A program made the position numbers and the translations under genes. Positions 13,463 to 14,544 of a stretch of DNA of 14,544 nt are shown piece by piece (positions within the stretch are counted from its first letter, which is position 1; the number at the start of each line of letters is the position of its first letter). The DNA comes from Aureococcus anophagefferens (taxonomy: Eukaryota > Sar > Pelagophyceae > Pelagomonadales > Pelagomonadaceae). Below the pieces are notes generated by a model. That model made no database searches and was not told where the DNA came from. It saw nothing but the letters and a program-made list of their open reading frames with translations. The stretch spans positions 93,963 through 108,506 of the forward strand of contig NW_008705615.1 in the NCBI RefSeq assembly GCF_000186865.1, read 5' to 3'.

Positions 13463-14140
13463 ACCCGCCGCAGGCCGCGCTCGAAGCGACCGCAGCGATT
13501 GTCGACGCGATCATGACCTTATAGGCCACGCATCTGTCGCAATCCAGTCGTTATTGAGCAAGATCTGACACGGTACAGCCGCAGCGTTCGTCACGTCGCG
13601 CATCAACAACCGGCCGTTGGCCCGCGCGCGCCCCACGCCGTCGGACAAAAACTCGCGGAGGCGCGCACGTCGACATGTGCTCTCGGAAATTGAGCACCCC
13701 GCGGAGCACCCAAAAAAGTACGGGCTCTGGCAGCGGCGTAAAAGTTGGCGGACGTTCCCCATGCGCCAGCCAACCCGCTTTCGAAACTCTCTCTCTCTCC
13801 CCGCAATCTTTATTCGCTAAGGACGCTCGCGTCTATCGTCTAGGGCGGCTTAGACGATGGTGGGCGTTTAGCGTGGAATCGCTGCCCGAGGACCTCCGGT
13901 GGGCTTCGTGACCCACCCGCTGTGCTAGCTCGGCCCGCCCGGGGCGTTCGGGGCCCCGCGGGCTGCGGAAGGGCGCCCCGTGCCGGGGCATTCAGCGCTG
14001 CTCGCAGCGCCCCGCGCGCGGCGTCTTCGTGTCGCTGCAAACGTGCGATTTCGCTGCCTCTGGCGTGCTCGTTTGTGTTTTCCGAGAGTGTGGAGGTAGG
14101 GTTGGGGCGCGGGTTGCCGTTTTTTTTTCTTTCGTGCGTC
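13463..14140. other. GC-rich spacer before the right-edge gene
   Basis: The composition is very GC-rich and produces long Arg/Ala frames on both strands. A minus-strand frame at 13511-13762 contains a protein-like stretch (LREFLSDGVGRARANGRLLM), possibly a relic, but nothing recognisable. A T-rich run at 14119-14130 lies just before the next ATG. Confidence 0.35.
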
Positions 14141-14544
14141 ATGTCTTCGCCCGCAAAGAAGTCGAAGGTCGTTTGGATCGGAGAAAGCTACCATCGAGAC
14201 ATGGCCGAAGCTACGGAACGTCTTGTGCGTATAATGAAGCAGCTGCGCGTGCGAGAAGCCTCCATCTGCTGCAGTAATAATGGGACCAAAAAAAGGAGTA
14301 CGCCTCTTCCACCTTGTGGGTTCGATGCTCCTGAAAAATATGGGGATTTCGCCTACGAGTTTGGGTCGCACAACTTCAGGTTTTTGCAACGGATCTACGC
14401 TATTAGTGGTGGCAGATGCGGGTGCATCGGTGTGGATGGTGATCCGAACATGCGCCCGCATGTGCTCTGTTCGTTCCGTGACTTTTGGTTGTACAAACGT
14501 CATTACTTCAAGCGTTGTCCGCCCGGTGTTTGTGTTTTTGCTGG
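14141..14544 (+). CDS. Unrecognised protein, 5' part, cut by right window edge
   Basis: An ATG at 14141 opens 134 codons with no stop before the window ends. The N-terminus is basic (MSSPAKKSKVVW), followed by an amphipathic helix (about 20-43, MAEATERLVRIMKQLRVREA), then a mixed domain rich in Phe, Tyr, Gly and Cys (FAYEFGSHNFRFLQRIYAI, CGCIGVDGDPN, FRDFWLYKRHYFKRC). The balanced composition, against Arg/Ala-rich spacer upstream, supports coding. It has no signal peptide, so it is probably cytosolic or nuclear. I recognise no family. A competing minus-strand frame over the same bases is less protein-like. Confidence 0.55.
   Translation, partial: MSSPAKKSKVVWIGESYHRDMAEATERLVRIMKQLRVREASICCSNNGTKKRSTPLPPCGFDAPEKYGDFAYEFGSHNFRFLQRIYAISGGRCGCIGVDGDPNMRPHVLCSFRDFWLYKRHYFKRCPPGVCVFA

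Noticed and set aside
13925..14503. Long minus-strand frame of 192 codons
   Set aside because: Its second half is Arg/Ala/Pro-rich GC translation with a poly-Lys run from the T-tract, and it lies opposite the more protein-like plus-strand frame.

Overview
The window looks like nuclear DNA of a single-celled eukaryote, most probably a marine alga such as a pelagophyte-like stramenopile or a haptophyte. That guess rests on protein style: secreted or membrane proteins with Cys-rich modules joined by Ser/Thr/Pro linkers, an ShK-like domain, a multi-pass membrane protein with a poly-Ser tail, genes without visible introns, and very GC-rich spacers. I cannot name the species.

Layout. 1-381: 5' part of a minus-strand gene running off the left edge. 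630-2102: type I membrane protein with two GDGW-type modules and a Cys-rich module. 2103-3084: spacer with a small upstream ORF. 3085-4182: two-pass membrane protein with an ShK-like domain and an LEA2-like domain; the same frame stays open to 4674 after a single TAG. 4675-6020: spacer holding a diverged relic of a mobile-element end (4819-4930), GC-rich repeats and a TGATGATGC minisatellite.

6027-10820: a complete 4,794-bp mobile element, the main discovery of the window. It has 410-bp terminal inverted repeats with one mismatch and is flanked by a perfect 6-bp target duplication, ATACCC. It is visibly AT-rich and carries four intact ORFs: a NUMOD4-HNH-AP2-like nuclease, an unknown 181-aa protein, an antiparallel 230-aa coiled-coil protein, and a 674-aa acidic Cys-rich protein with internal duplications. 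No integrase, transposase, DNA polymerase, capsid or ATPase is visible. Each inverted repeat has a 63-bp subterminal palindrome, three TAACCCGCA copies, two 10-bp direct repeats and two 13-bp odd palindromes whose centres are 21 bp apart. The structure suggests a satellite moved by a trans-acting recombinase (a 6-bp duplication fits Polinton-like integration among others), or a mobile element of an undescribed type in which the HNH protein takes part.

10821-11028: target-side flank, including the rest of a 33-bp host repeat that also occurs at 5356-5388. 11029-12771: multi-pass membrane protein of unknown family, with the element about 200 bp upstream. 12772-14140: GC-rich spacer with coding-like fragments but no gene I can support. 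14141 to the right edge: 5' part of an unrecognised plus-strand gene.

The host genes show no functional link beyond being mostly membrane or secreted. The four element genes form a unit: two rightward genes sharing a GTATAAGGA motif at a similar distance before their ATGs, and a divergent pair that shares a short palindromic intergenic region.
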